Positions 56,657 through 64,000 of a DNA stretch of 64,000 nucleotides are shown here, piece after piece. Origin of the DNA: Eilatimonas milleporae (GTDB lineage Bacteria; Pseudomonadota; Alphaproteobacteria; Sphingomonadales; Kordiimonadaceae). The translations under genes and the position numbers were made by a program. Location of the stretch: positions 682,001 through 746,000 of the forward strand of contig NZ_REFR01000009.1 in NCBI RefSeq assembly GCF_003688555.1, written 5' to 3'. The notes below the pieces were generated by a model that did no database searches, was not told the DNA's origin, and saw only the letters and a program-made list of their open reading frames with translations. Position 1 is the stretch's first letter, and the number at the start of each line of letters is the position of its first letter.

Positions 56657-56799
56657 TAGGCGCCGGGAGATCGATGAATTTCGTTATCTTGTATTGCCAG
56701 GTATACAGCTTGGTGTAAGCTTTGCCTGTCCCAATCGACACATAACAAATGGCCGATACAGGCCACAAGGGACGAACGACAGACAGTGGGGATAATAAA

Positions 56800-57543
56800 A
56801 TGAAAGCACTTATCGTCGATGGCGAGGAATTGTTTCGCCTATCCATGAAGGAAGTCGTATCCGTAGCGGCCTCCTTCGACAGTATCCTTGAAGCCGGCAA
56901 CGAACATGAATTCCTTTCCGCCACCGCGCGCGAAAGGGATTTGGGTCTTGTCGTCCTTCATCCGTCGTCCTTGGCGACATCGCAAAGCGGCACCACCTAC
57001 CAATGGCAGGACCTTGTCCGCCGTCTCTATCCGAACTGCGCGATCGTGACCGTGCATGATGAAGAGACCGCGACGGCACAGGACGGCGAACAAACCGTCA
57101 ATGTGCCTCGCGCCGCCCGTGTCGGGCAAATGGTCCGCGCCGTCCGCCGGGCCCTGAAACTGCCCCTGGAAGGGTTCGGGTCGGTCTCGGAACGTCCGGG
57201 ACGGCCGGATATCCGTGCCGCTCTCAAGGAGGAGGGGGGCGACCACGCTGCCTACAGCGACACCCAGCCTGCAACCGATGTCGAGCTGGAGCGTCTTTCG
57301 CATCGGCAGCGTCAGATCCTGACCATGGCCGCCGACGGTCTGCCGAACAAGGAAATTGCCGCGCGTCTCGGTATCGCCGAAGGAACGGTCAAAGCCCACA
57401 TGCACGCAATTTTCAAGGTTCTCGGCGTTTCCAACAGGACGCAGGCCGTTTTGCGTTTCGGGGCCGGCGGGCGCCCGCGCACCGGGTACAGCACGCAAAA
57501 CCCGGCCCGTTGGGGCGCCGCTTTCGCAAGCGCGGCCAGTTAA
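56800..57543 (+). CDS. LuxR/FixJ-type regulator with a degenerate receiver domain
   Basis: The 247-aa protein has a receiver-like N-terminal domain (MKALIVDGEELFRLSM) and a clear LuxR HTH near residues 166-220 (LSHRQRQILTMAADGLPNKEIAARLGI, then VKAHMHAIFKVLGVSNRTQAV). The position of the phospho-acceptor Asp, in DLGLVVLHPSS, is His54, and the usual Lys after strand 5 is absent. The protein probably works without phosphorylation. ATG 56800 has GGGGAT upstream. It is divergent from the arginine operon and may regulate it. Confidence 0.85.
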   Translation: MKALIVDGEELFRLSMKEVVSVAASFDSILEAGNEHEFLSATARERDLGLVVLHPSSLATSQSGTTYQWQDLVRRLYPNCAIVTVHDEETATAQDGEQTVNVPRAARVGQMVRAVRRALKLPLEGFGSVSERPGRPDIRAALKEEGGDHAAYSDTQPATDVELERLSHRQRQILTMAADGLPNKEIAARLGIAEGTVKAHMHAIFKVLGVSNRTQAVLRFGAGGRPRTGYSTQNPARWGAAFASAAS

Positions 57544-57619
57544 AAGCAGGCCGTCCGTTCCCAGGGCTGGCTTAAACCTCTCTGGAAAAGGGTACGAAAA
57601 TCAGGACGGGAGGTCGGCG

Positions 57620-58510
57620 TCAGCCGATCTCCTTCAGCATGTTTATGATGCCTGAAAAATCCATATCGCCGTGGCCGTTGTCCGCCATGGCGGTATAAAG
57701 CTTGTGCGCGTGCGCGCCGAGCGGCGTCGCCGCCCCTGTCTCCCCCACCGCATCCATGGCCAGGTTCAGGTCCTTCAGCATCAGCGCAGTGGCAAAACCG
57801 GGTTGATACGCGCGGTTCGCCGGCGACGACGGCACCGGCCCCGGTACGGGACAATAGCTTGTCAGGGACCAGCACTGGCCGGATGCATTTGCGGCGATAT
57901 CGTAAAAAGTCTGATCCTCAAGCCCCAGGGCACGACCGAGCGTAAAGGCCTCGCACACACCGACCATGGAAATCGCCAGCAGCATATTGTTGCAGATTTT
58001 CGCCGCCTGGCCATTGCCGCTGCCCCCGGCATGGACGATTTTTGCCGCCATGGGCTCCAGCACCGTCTCTGCCCGGTCGAACGCCGTCTGCGACCCGCCG
58101 ACCATGAAAGCCAGCGTGCCGGCCGCAGCCCCCGATACGCCGCCCGAAACCGGCGCATCCACCATGTCAAAGCCGCCGGCCTCGGCGGCGGCGGCAACCC
58201 TGCGGGCGGTTTTCACGTCAATGGTTGAACTGTCCACCAGCAGCGCCCCCGGCGCCGCCCCCGCGATAATGCCCTCCGGGCCGCAATAGACCGTCTCGAC
58301 AACGGGGCCGGACGTCAGCATGGTGATCACCACGGACGCCCCGGACAGTGCCTCCCCCAGCGATCCGCAGGCCGTCGCCCCGGCGGCGGATGCCGCCTCC
58401 AGCGCATCGGCACTCAGATCGTGGGCGCGAACCGCGTGGCCGGCCGCCAACAGATTCTTCGCCATCGGCAGACCCATATGGCCAAGGCCGATAAATGCAA
58501 TCGTGGTCAT
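57620..58510 (-). CDS. mmsB: 3-hydroxyisobutyrate dehydrogenase
   Basis: The 296-aa enzyme has the NAD-binding TIAFIGLGHMGLPMAKNLL, the substrate-site FDMVDAPVSGGVSGAAAGTLAFM in family form and the catalytic Lys in GQAAKICNNMLLA. It oxidises 3-hydroxyisobutyrate to methylmalonate semialdehyde in valine degradation. ATG 58510 follows GGGGGAGACAG. It is the third gene of a run with the HIBYL-CoA hydrolase (gap 28) and the acyl-CoA dehydrogenase. Confidence 0.93.
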   Translation of the reverse strand: MTTIAFIGLGHMGLPMAKNLLAAGHAVRAHDLSADALEAASAAGATACGSLGEALSGASVVITMLTSGPVVETVYCGPEGIIAGAAPGALLVDSSTIDVKTARRVAAAAEAGGFDMVDAPVSGGVSGAAAGTLAFMVGGSQTAFDRAETVLEPMAAKIVHAGGSGNGQAAKICNNMLLAISMVGVCEAFTLGRALGLEDQTFYDIAANASGQCWSLTSYCPVPGPVPSSPANRAYQPGFATALMLKDLNLAMDAVGETGAATPLGAHAHKLYTAMADNGHGDMDFSGIINMLKEIG

Positions 58511-58538
58511 TGTTCTGTCTCCCCCAATCAATACGGTC

Positions 58539-59609
58539 TCAGCGGTCTTCAAGACCGGCAAGCAGTTCTTCCTCCGCCGGCAGCGGCGCGAAATGGGCAT
58601 CTATGGCGGCTGGCTCCACCCTGTCCAGGCTGGCCGGTTCCCATGTGGGCGACTGATCCTTGTCGATCAGGATCGCCCGAACGCCTTCATGAAAATCATG
58701 TCCGGCAATCACACGGCTGACCATGCGGAACTCCATGGCCATCACGTCCCGGAAGCAGTCACACGCCGCCCCGCGCCGCAATTGTTCCAGCGTCAGTTTC
58801 ATCGACGTGGGCGATTTGCCCGTCAGAAGGCCGTATTGCTTTTGGGCCCAGTCATCCGGGTCCCGTTGCAGATTGTCGAGAATGGCGGTAACACTGTCTT
58901 CTGCGAAATGGGCGTCGATCTGATCCATGTCCCTGGCGATCGGTGCCGGCTCCGGATCCGCATGCAGGCCGTCCAGAACCGCCTTGACACCCTGATGGTC
59001 GGATGTGCGCAGATCCGCCAGACCGTCCAGCGCCGCGGCCACCTGTGTGCTGGCGATCACATGACTGGCCAGGCCCAGCGCATAAAGATCCGGCGCCTTC
59101 AACCGCGCGCCCGTCAGCGCCACATAGGTACCGGTCTCGCCGGGCATGCGCGGCAGGAACCAGCCGCCGCCCACATCGGGAAACAGTCCCAGACCGGTCT
59201 CCGGCATGGCGAACAGTGTTTTTTCCGTGGCGACCCAGAAATCGCCTGGCATGGACACGCCGACCCCGCCGCCCATCGTGATACCGTCGACAAAACTGAC
59301 ATAGGGTTTGGGAAACTCGGCAATCGCGATATTCATCCGGTATTCGTTGAAGAAAAAGTCGCGCCACTCGGCACTGCCCTCGGTCCAGGATCGGGTCACC
59401 CTGACCACATCGCCGCCGGCGCAAAAGGCTTTTTCGCCGCTGCCGACAATGGCGACCACCCGCACCGCCGGGTCGGACGCCCACAGGCCGAGACGCTCAG
59501 AAATGGCAGCGCACATGTCCGCCGTCAGGCTGTTCAGGGCCTTGGGCCGGTTCAGGGTGATCAGCCCAAGATGGCCTTTGACGTCAAACAGAACGTCACT
59601 GTCACTCAT
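58539..59609 (-). CDS. 3-hydroxyisobutyryl-CoA hydrolase-like enoyl-CoA hydratase/isomerase
   Basis: The 356-aa crotonase-fold protein has LITLNRPKALNSL, GEKAFCAGGDV and VSFVDGITMGGGVGVSMPGDFWVATEKTLFAMPETGLG in broken form. These are the HIBCH features (the C-terminal ECH_2 extension to about 350 aa supports this over a simple hydratase). It would release 3-hydroxyisobutyrate for MmsB. It lies between acd and mmsB, which fits valine degradation. Confidence 0.88.
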   Translation of the reverse strand: MSDSDVLFDVKGHLGLITLNRPKALNSLTADMCAAISERLGLWASDPAVRVVAIVGSGEKAFCAGGDVVRVTRSWTEGSAEWRDFFFNEYRMNIAIAEFPKPYVSFVDGITMGGGVGVSMPGDFWVATEKTLFAMPETGLGLFPDVGGGWFLPRMPGETGTYVALTGARLKAPDLYALGLASHVIASTQVAAALDGLADLRTSDHQGVKAVLDGLHADPEPAPIARDMDQIDAHFAEDSVTAILDNLQRDPDDWAQKQYGLLTGKSPTSMKLTLEQLRRGAACDCFRDVMAMEFRMVSRVIAGHDFHEGVRAILIDKDQSPTWEPASLDRVEPAAIDAHFAPLPAEEELLAGLEDR

Positions 59610-59633
59610 GGTGTGTCCTTATTTTGCTTGGCT

Positions 59634-60773
59634 TCACTCTTTGAGAAGGGCGCGGGAAATGACGACACGCATGATTTCATTCGTGCCTTCCAGAATCTGG
59701 TGGACGCGCAAATCCCGTAAAATCCGTTCAATGGGATAGTCCCGCAAATACCCATAGCCGCCATGCAGTTGCAACGCCTCATTGGTCACACGAAAGCCGA
59801 CATCGGTGGCAAACCGCTTGGCCATGGCAGCAGCCGGGGTGGCATCCGGCGCCTTGCGGCTGACCTTGTCGGCGGCGGCATAGGTCAAAAGCCGCGCGGC
59901 CTCCAGCTCGGTCGCCATATCCGCCAGTTTGAACTGGCTGGCCTGAAAATCGGCGATGCGCTGACCGAACTGACGGCGGTCCTTGGTGTAGGCGATCGCC
60001 TCATCCAAAGCGCGGCCCGCCCCGCCAAGCGAGCAGGCGCCGATATTCAGCCGCCCGCCATCCAACCCCTGCATGGCGATCCTGAAACCGTTGCCCTCGC
60101 CGCCCAGCAGGTTTTCAGCCGGGACCCGGCAATCTTCCAGAATGACGGCGGCGGTGGGCTGACTGTTCCAGCCCAGTTTTTTCTCCGCCGCGCCAAAGGA
60201 CAGCCCGGGGGTGTCTTTTTCAATGACAAAGGCACTGATCCCTTTCGGTCCGGCATCGCCGGTGCGCGCCATGACGATGTAAATGGCTGACTCGCCGCCG
60301 CCCGAAATAAAGGCTTTCGACCCGTTCAGCACATAGGAATCGCCGTCCCTGACCGCACGGGTGCGCAGGCTGGCGGCATCCGAACCCGCGCCCGGTTCCG
60401 TCAGGCAGTAACTGCCCAGATTTTCAAGGGTGACAAGGTGGGGCAGAAAACGGTCCTTCTGATCGTCATCGCCAAAACGGTCGATCATCCAGGCCACCAT
60501 ATTGTGGATGGAAATCATCGCCGCCGTCGACGGACACCCCCGCGCCAGCTGTTCAAAAATCAGAACCGAAGCAACACGGTCCAGGCCGCAGCCGCCGGCC
60601 TCCTCGCTGACATAGATGGACCCGAAGCCCAACTCTCCCGCAGCGGCGGCGACATCACTCGGCCAGTGCTTCATCTCGTCCCAGCGTGACGCGAAAGGCG
60701 CGATCTGTTCGTCACCGAACTGGCGGGCCATGTCCTGGATCGCCCGCTGATCCTCATTCAAACTGAAATCCAC
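59634..60773 (-). CDS. Acyl-CoA dehydrogenase, likely isobutyryl-CoA dehydrogenase
   Basis: The 379-aa flavoenzyme begins DFSLNEDQRAIQDMARQF and has CLTEPGAGSDAASLRT, a typical FAD-contacting SGGGESAIYIVMART, RQFGQRIADFQ and a C-terminal LQLHGGYGYLRDYPIERILRD with the catalytic Glu region (ILEGTNEIMRVVI). GTG 60773 follows GGAGGGAG and fits the family start. Together with the next two genes it would degrade isobutyryl-CoA from valine. Specificity is inferred from the neighbours. Confidence 0.9.
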   Translation of the reverse strand: MDFSLNEDQRAIQDMARQFGDEQIAPFASRWDEMKHWPSDVAAAAGELGFGSIYVSEEAGGCGLDRVASVLIFEQLARGCPSTAAMISIHNMVAWMIDRFGDDDQKDRFLPHLVTLENLGSYCLTEPGAGSDAASLRTRAVRDGDSYVLNGSKAFISGGGESAIYIVMARTGDAGPKGISAFVIEKDTPGLSFGAAEKKLGWNSQPTAAVILEDCRVPAENLLGGEGNGFRIAMQGLDGGRLNIGACSLGGAGRALDEAIAYTKDRRQFGQRIADFQASQFKLADMATELEAARLLTYAAADKVSRKAPDATPAAAMAKRFATDVGFRVTNEALQLHGGYGYLRDYPIERILRDLRVHQILEGTNEIMRVVISRALLKE

Positions 60774-60957
60774 TGATCTCCCTCCCAAGAAGACCGATAC
60801 ACATCACATATGCCGTCCCAAGACGCACAGTCCTTCATAAAGAAGGCCGGCGGGCAAGAAAACCGCCCGCATCGGCTTACCGGCACTCCAGGCGCAGCGT
60901 CCGGATCAACTGGCAGTCAGCCGATCCGTTGCAGGCCCGCATGCCGACCGTCTTTTC

Positions 60958-62925
60958 TTACCGGCCTGCACGCTCCCCGTCCACCGCGCCGCCGTCGGAC
61001 AGATGTTTTTCCAGAAACGCGGCCAGTTGCCTGTAAAAGGCGATGCGGTTGGGCAGCTTGCGGACGCTGTGCCCCTCATCGGGGAACCGCAGATACGTGA
61101 CCTCGATCCCCCTCTCGCGCAGGGCCTTGACCATGCGGTCGGATTCGCTCACCGGGTCGCGCGGATCATTGGCGCCGTGCTCGAAAAACATCGGCGCCGC
61201 GATTTTATGCACCGTGTTGATCGGTGAATTCTCGGCATAAAAGGCCTGCCAGCGCGGTTCGGAAATATCGCCATACTCGATCCGGTCGCTTGCCTTCAGC
61301 CCCGGCGAGGCCTCCTGCAGGGCCCGCACCCAGTCGGACACACCGACAAAGGAGGCCCCCGCCCGGAACACGCCGGGATAGGCCCCCATCACGGCATTGA
61401 CCATGTATCCGCCATAGGATCCGCCCATCACCGCGGCACGGTCCGCGTCCACCCGGCCGTCCGCTTTCATCCATGCAACCGCGTCCGCCAGGTCGCGCAC
61501 ACTGTCCAGCCGCTTCTCCTGATTGTCGAGCCGGGCATAGGTCTTGCCGAAACCGGTCGAGCCGCGCACATTGATATCCAGAACGGCAATCCCCTTGCCG
61601 ACCAGATACTGGGTCACCGGCTGCCACCGGGGCCGCGCCTGCGCCGTCGGGCCGCCATGTACATCGACAACGACAGCCGGCGCCGTCACCCCCTCCGGCA
61701 GGTACAACAAACCGTGGACGGTCACACCGTCGCGGGCGCTGAAACGAATTGCCTCGGGGGCGACCATATCGGCGCTCCGCAATCCCGCCAGGTTGGAGGA
61801 AACCGCATGGCGCACCGTGTCATCCTTTAAGGACCACAGGTAAATATCACCGGGCAGGCCGGGCCCCGAAACCGATATCGACAGCAGAGGGGCGGCAGCC
61901 CCCTCGGCCCAGTCCAGCCGGTACACACCGGCCGGCAGTTCGGGCACGGCCACGTCGCGTCCGCTGGCCAGATGACGCACATGCAGCCGGCTGTACCCGC
62001 CGTCATTGGTGGTCCATGCCAGATACCCGCCGGCCAGCGCCACCTCGTCCACGTCCCGCTCACCGGCATCCAGCAGCACCGTCTCGCCCGCCGTCATGTC
62101 CATATAGGCCAGCGCCTGATAATCGCGCCCGTCATTGGTCGCCATGTAGAAACCGGCCCCGTCGGGACGCCATTCTATCTGGGTATAGGCGGCCGATATC
62201 TCTGGCACGAAGACAGGGATCATCTCACCCGTCGTCACATCCAGGCTGTGCAGATTGTTGCCGTCCTCGCCCCGGGTTTCCGACACCAGAATGCGGGTCC
62301 CGCCCGGCTGCCAGGCCACCGGGAAAAACCCGTATGTACCTTCATACACCATGCGGGCCGTGCCGGTTGTCAGATCGGCGGCATAAATATCAAAATCGCG
62401 GCCGTTACGCTCGGTCGAGGCATAGACGAAGCGATCCCCATCCACCGAAAAATCACCAAAGCGCCGGAATCCGTCGGAAAAGGGCAGAACCAGCCTCTCC
62501 TCCAGGCCGTCCGCCGTGATCAGGTAAAAGGCTTCCCGTTCATCGCCGTTGTTATCGGCCCCATACAGCAGATACCCGCTGTCCGGATGCCAGCGGTAGA
62601 AGGTCACACCGTTGCCGAAGGTCAGTTGGCGCGGCGGGCTGCTTTCATGCGCCTTACCCAGCGTCATCAGCCAGATCTGCGGTGTGCCCGTCACCCGGCT
62701 GATATAGGCCAGGGATCGTCCATCGGGGCTCAGGTTCGCCCCATACGCCCCCTGTGCCAGCAGAAAGCGCGTGATATCGGCCGGTTTTTCCCCCGCCAGC
62801 CCCAGGGATACGGGACCGGTCTGCGGTATATCCTCCGCATAGGGCCAGTCCGCTTTGTCCCGATCATCGCCGGACGCCCCTTGCGCCAGCATAAAAGCCG
62901 CCAGAACGGCATACATGCGTCTCAT
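60958..62925 (-). CDS. S9-family (prolyl oligopeptidase/acylaminoacyl peptidase-type) secreted peptidase
   Basis: The 655-aa precursor starts with a signal peptide (MYAVLAAFMLAQGASG). A beta-propeller domain to about residue 390 follows, with repeats such as SPDGRSLAYISRVTGTPQIW. The alpha/beta-hydrolase part has the nucleophile in MGGSYGGYMVNA, the Asp in EHGANDPRDPVSESD and the His in DEGHSVRKLPNR. It would cleave short peptides outside the cytoplasm. It follows an M16 peptidase gene on the same strand. Confidence 0.92.
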   Translation of the reverse strand: MRRMYAVLAAFMLAQGASGDDRDKADWPYAEDIPQTGPVSLGLAGEKPADITRFLLAQGAYGANLSPDGRSLAYISRVTGTPQIWLMTLGKAHESSPPRQLTFGNGVTFYRWHPDSGYLLYGADNNGDEREAFYLITADGLEERLVLPFSDGFRRFGDFSVDGDRFVYASTERNGRDFDIYAADLTTGTARMVYEGTYGFFPVAWQPGGTRILVSETRGEDGNNLHSLDVTTGEMIPVFVPEISAAYTQIEWRPDGAGFYMATNDGRDYQALAYMDMTAGETVLLDAGERDVDEVALAGGYLAWTTNDGGYSRLHVRHLASGRDVAVPELPAGVYRLDWAEGAAAPLLSISVSGPGLPGDIYLWSLKDDTVRHAVSSNLAGLRSADMVAPEAIRFSARDGVTVHGLLYLPEGVTAPAVVVDVHGGPTAQARPRWQPVTQYLVGKGIAVLDINVRGSTGFGKTYARLDNQEKRLDSVRDLADAVAWMKADGRVDADRAAVMGGSYGGYMVNAVMGAYPGVFRAGASFVGVSDWVRALQEASPGLKASDRIEYGDISEPRWQAFYAENSPINTVHKIAAPMFFEHGANDPRDPVSESDRMVKALRERGIEVTYLRFPDEGHSVRKLPNRIAFYRQLAAFLEKHLSDGGAVDGERAGR

Positions 62926-63008
62926 CGTGGCCTGCCCCCTTGATTGCACATGGCGGCCCCGCACCGGCAGGACCGTCCACCCTGTTCAACCGTTGTGATA
63001 CAAACGGT

Positions 63009-64000
63009 TTACTCTATCGGCACGCCATTCTGGTCCCAGATCTCGACAGTGCCAAGATCCAGATCGCGGATTTCTTTCTCGATCCGGCTGCGGTCACCGA
63101 CAATCAGCCATGTCAGCGCTCCGGGTCTGATATGGGCATTGGCCGCACCCCGCACCGCATCGAGAGCCAGGGCGTCATACCGGCCTTTCAGCATCGCCGG
63201 ATAGTCATAAGGCCGGTCGAATCGGGCGCCGGACAGCAGCGCGCCGAGCACCGCGCCCGAGGTTTCGAACTGACCCGGCAGACTGTTGGTCTTGGTCTGG
63301 ACCATACGGCTCAGCTCTTCCGCGCTGGCCGGACGGCCGCCAAGCAGCCCCTGCCCCAGATAGCTGTTGAACTCGCTGAGCAGTTCGCGGATCGAGTCCC
63401 TGGTGCGGTCCGTCTGCACCGGGGCATAGACAAGCCACATACGCTGCCCGCGCGCATCGAAATTGATGGTATAGGCGCCGTATGCCCACCCCTTGTCCTC
63501 GCGCAGGTTCATATTGACGCGGGCGGTGAACTCGCCGCCCAGTATGTCATTGGCCGTGTCCAGTTCCAGCGCGTCCGCCGCCCCGGTCGGCGGCAGCAGA
63601 TGACCCGCCAGGATCAGCGACTGCGGACTGCCCGGCTTGTCCATGATGATGACGCGCGGCGCGGGCGGCAATGCCACATCGGCGATATTTTTCGCCGGCA
63701 CCGGCCCCGCCGGGGCCTGCCAGTCGCCGAAGGCCGTCTCCAGAAGCGGCAGGGCCTCGTCCATGGTGATGTCGCCGACCACATACACGGTCGCATTGTC
63801 CGGACGCAGCCAGTCCCGGTGGAAACCGGCCAGATCGTCGCGGCCGAGCGCGCCGATCGAGGCTTCGGTACCCGATCCCGTATAGGGAATGGCATATGCG
63901 TGCCCCTCACCGTACAAAAGCGGCGGCAATGTGCGCAGGGCCAACTGCACGGGCTGTGCTTTCTCGCGGGCGATCTGTGCCATCCAGCGCTGTTTCAGAC
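63009..64000 (-). CDS. M16-family (insulinase-like) metallopeptidase, 5' part outside the window
   Basis: The frame is open to the window edge (LKQRWMAQIAREKAQP), so the N-terminal part lies beyond it. The visible 330 residues match the C-terminal domain of two-domain M16 proteins: YGEGHAYAIPYTGSGTEASI, DDLAGFHRDWLRPDNATVYVVGDI in broken form, and RVNMNLREDKGWAYGAYTINF. The zinc HXXEH motif is expected in the missing half. It lies 83 bases upstream of the S9 peptidase gene, so they may be transcribed together. Confidence 0.9.
   Translation of the reverse strand, partial: LKQRWMAQIAREKAQPVQLALRTLPPLLYGEGHAYAIPYTGSGTEASIGALGRDDLAGFHRDWLRPDNATVYVVGDITMDEALPLLETAFGDWQAPAGPVPAKNIADVALPPAPRVIIMDKPGSPQSLILAGHLLPPTGAADALELDTANDILGGEFTARVNMNLREDKGWAYGAYTINFDARGQRMWLVYAPVQTDRTRDSIRELLSEFNSYLGQGLLGGRPASAEELSRMVQTKTNSLPGQFETSGAVLGALLSGARFDRPYDYPAMLKGRYDALALDAVRGAANAHIRPGALTWLIVGDRSRIEKEIRDLDLGTVEIWDQNGVPIE

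Noticed and set aside
60850-60870. GCGGGC/GCCCGC hairpin downstream of the S9 peptidase gene as terminator
   Set aside because: The stem is only six bases and there is no T-run on the minus strand.

Overview
The window is a 64 kb piece of a GC-rich alphaproteobacterial chromosome. The gene order yqeY-dnaG-rpoD (minus strand) divergent from carA-carB-greA, the short alphaproteobacterial-type flagellin, the FecIR pair, the AstABD arginine pathway and the valine-degradation block all fit this class. A marine or Kordiimonadales-like lineage is plausible, but the sequence alone does not fix the genus. Nearly all of the DNA is densely packed housekeeping and catabolic coding sequence.

Layout. 1-2724: the end of a class V aminotransferase gene, then an ECF sigma factor and a FecR-type anti-sigma factor with no TonB receptor beside them. 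2725-10803: an accessory island of visibly lower GC. It holds two 103-bp copies of an inverted-repeat (MITE-like) element, an AbrB-type antitoxin/Doc toxin pair, an AraC regulator, a RhiA-like protein, an unrecognised two-TM protein, a possible IS66 relic, a 5'-truncated second doc, a HigBA-type pair, a large patatin-like lipase and a tyrosine-integrase relic. The relic sits beside the 3' end of a CAT-anticodon tRNA gene (10804-10880). 10990-12520: a PspB-like small protein and a lone flagellin gene. 12609-24236: a retropepsin-like protein, rpoD, dnaG (with a 31-bp tandem repeat over its translation start), yqeY, carAB and greA. 24331-30526: Lrp, a DUF2336-PAS protein, a peroxiredoxin with an OxyR-like site, trxB and a LysR regulator. 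About 30718-30846: a candidate C-rich anti-Shine-Dalgarno small RNA. 31027-42603: proC, YbjN, UbiK-like, lgt, an NDUFAF7-type methyltransferase, pgeF, prs, a chemoreceptor, rplY, pth and ychF. 42661-50362: an ArsR/SRPBCC pair, a P1 peptidase, an unknown membrane protein, an amidohydrolase, a DUF3108 protein, MaoC and msrPQ. 50477-57543: a PAS protein, an arginine succinyltransferase operon (M20 hydrolase-astA-astD-astB) and a LuxR-type regulator with a degenerate receiver. 57620-64000: a valine catabolic operon (acyl-CoA dehydrogenase, HIBYL-CoA hydrolase, mmsB), an S9 peptidase and a partial M16 peptidase.

How the genes work together. Several groups form pathways: pyrimidine/arginine precursor supply (carAB), peroxide defence (peroxiredoxin and TrxB, with MsrPQ for periplasmic methionine sulfoxide), arginine catabolism in which an M20 hydrolase may stand in for AstE, and valine catabolism. 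The least familiar part is the island cassette AraC / RhiA-like / two-TM protein at 4051-6974. The regulator gene and the first target gene share an identical 12-nt upstream motif, so the three genes may form one self-contained regulated unit.
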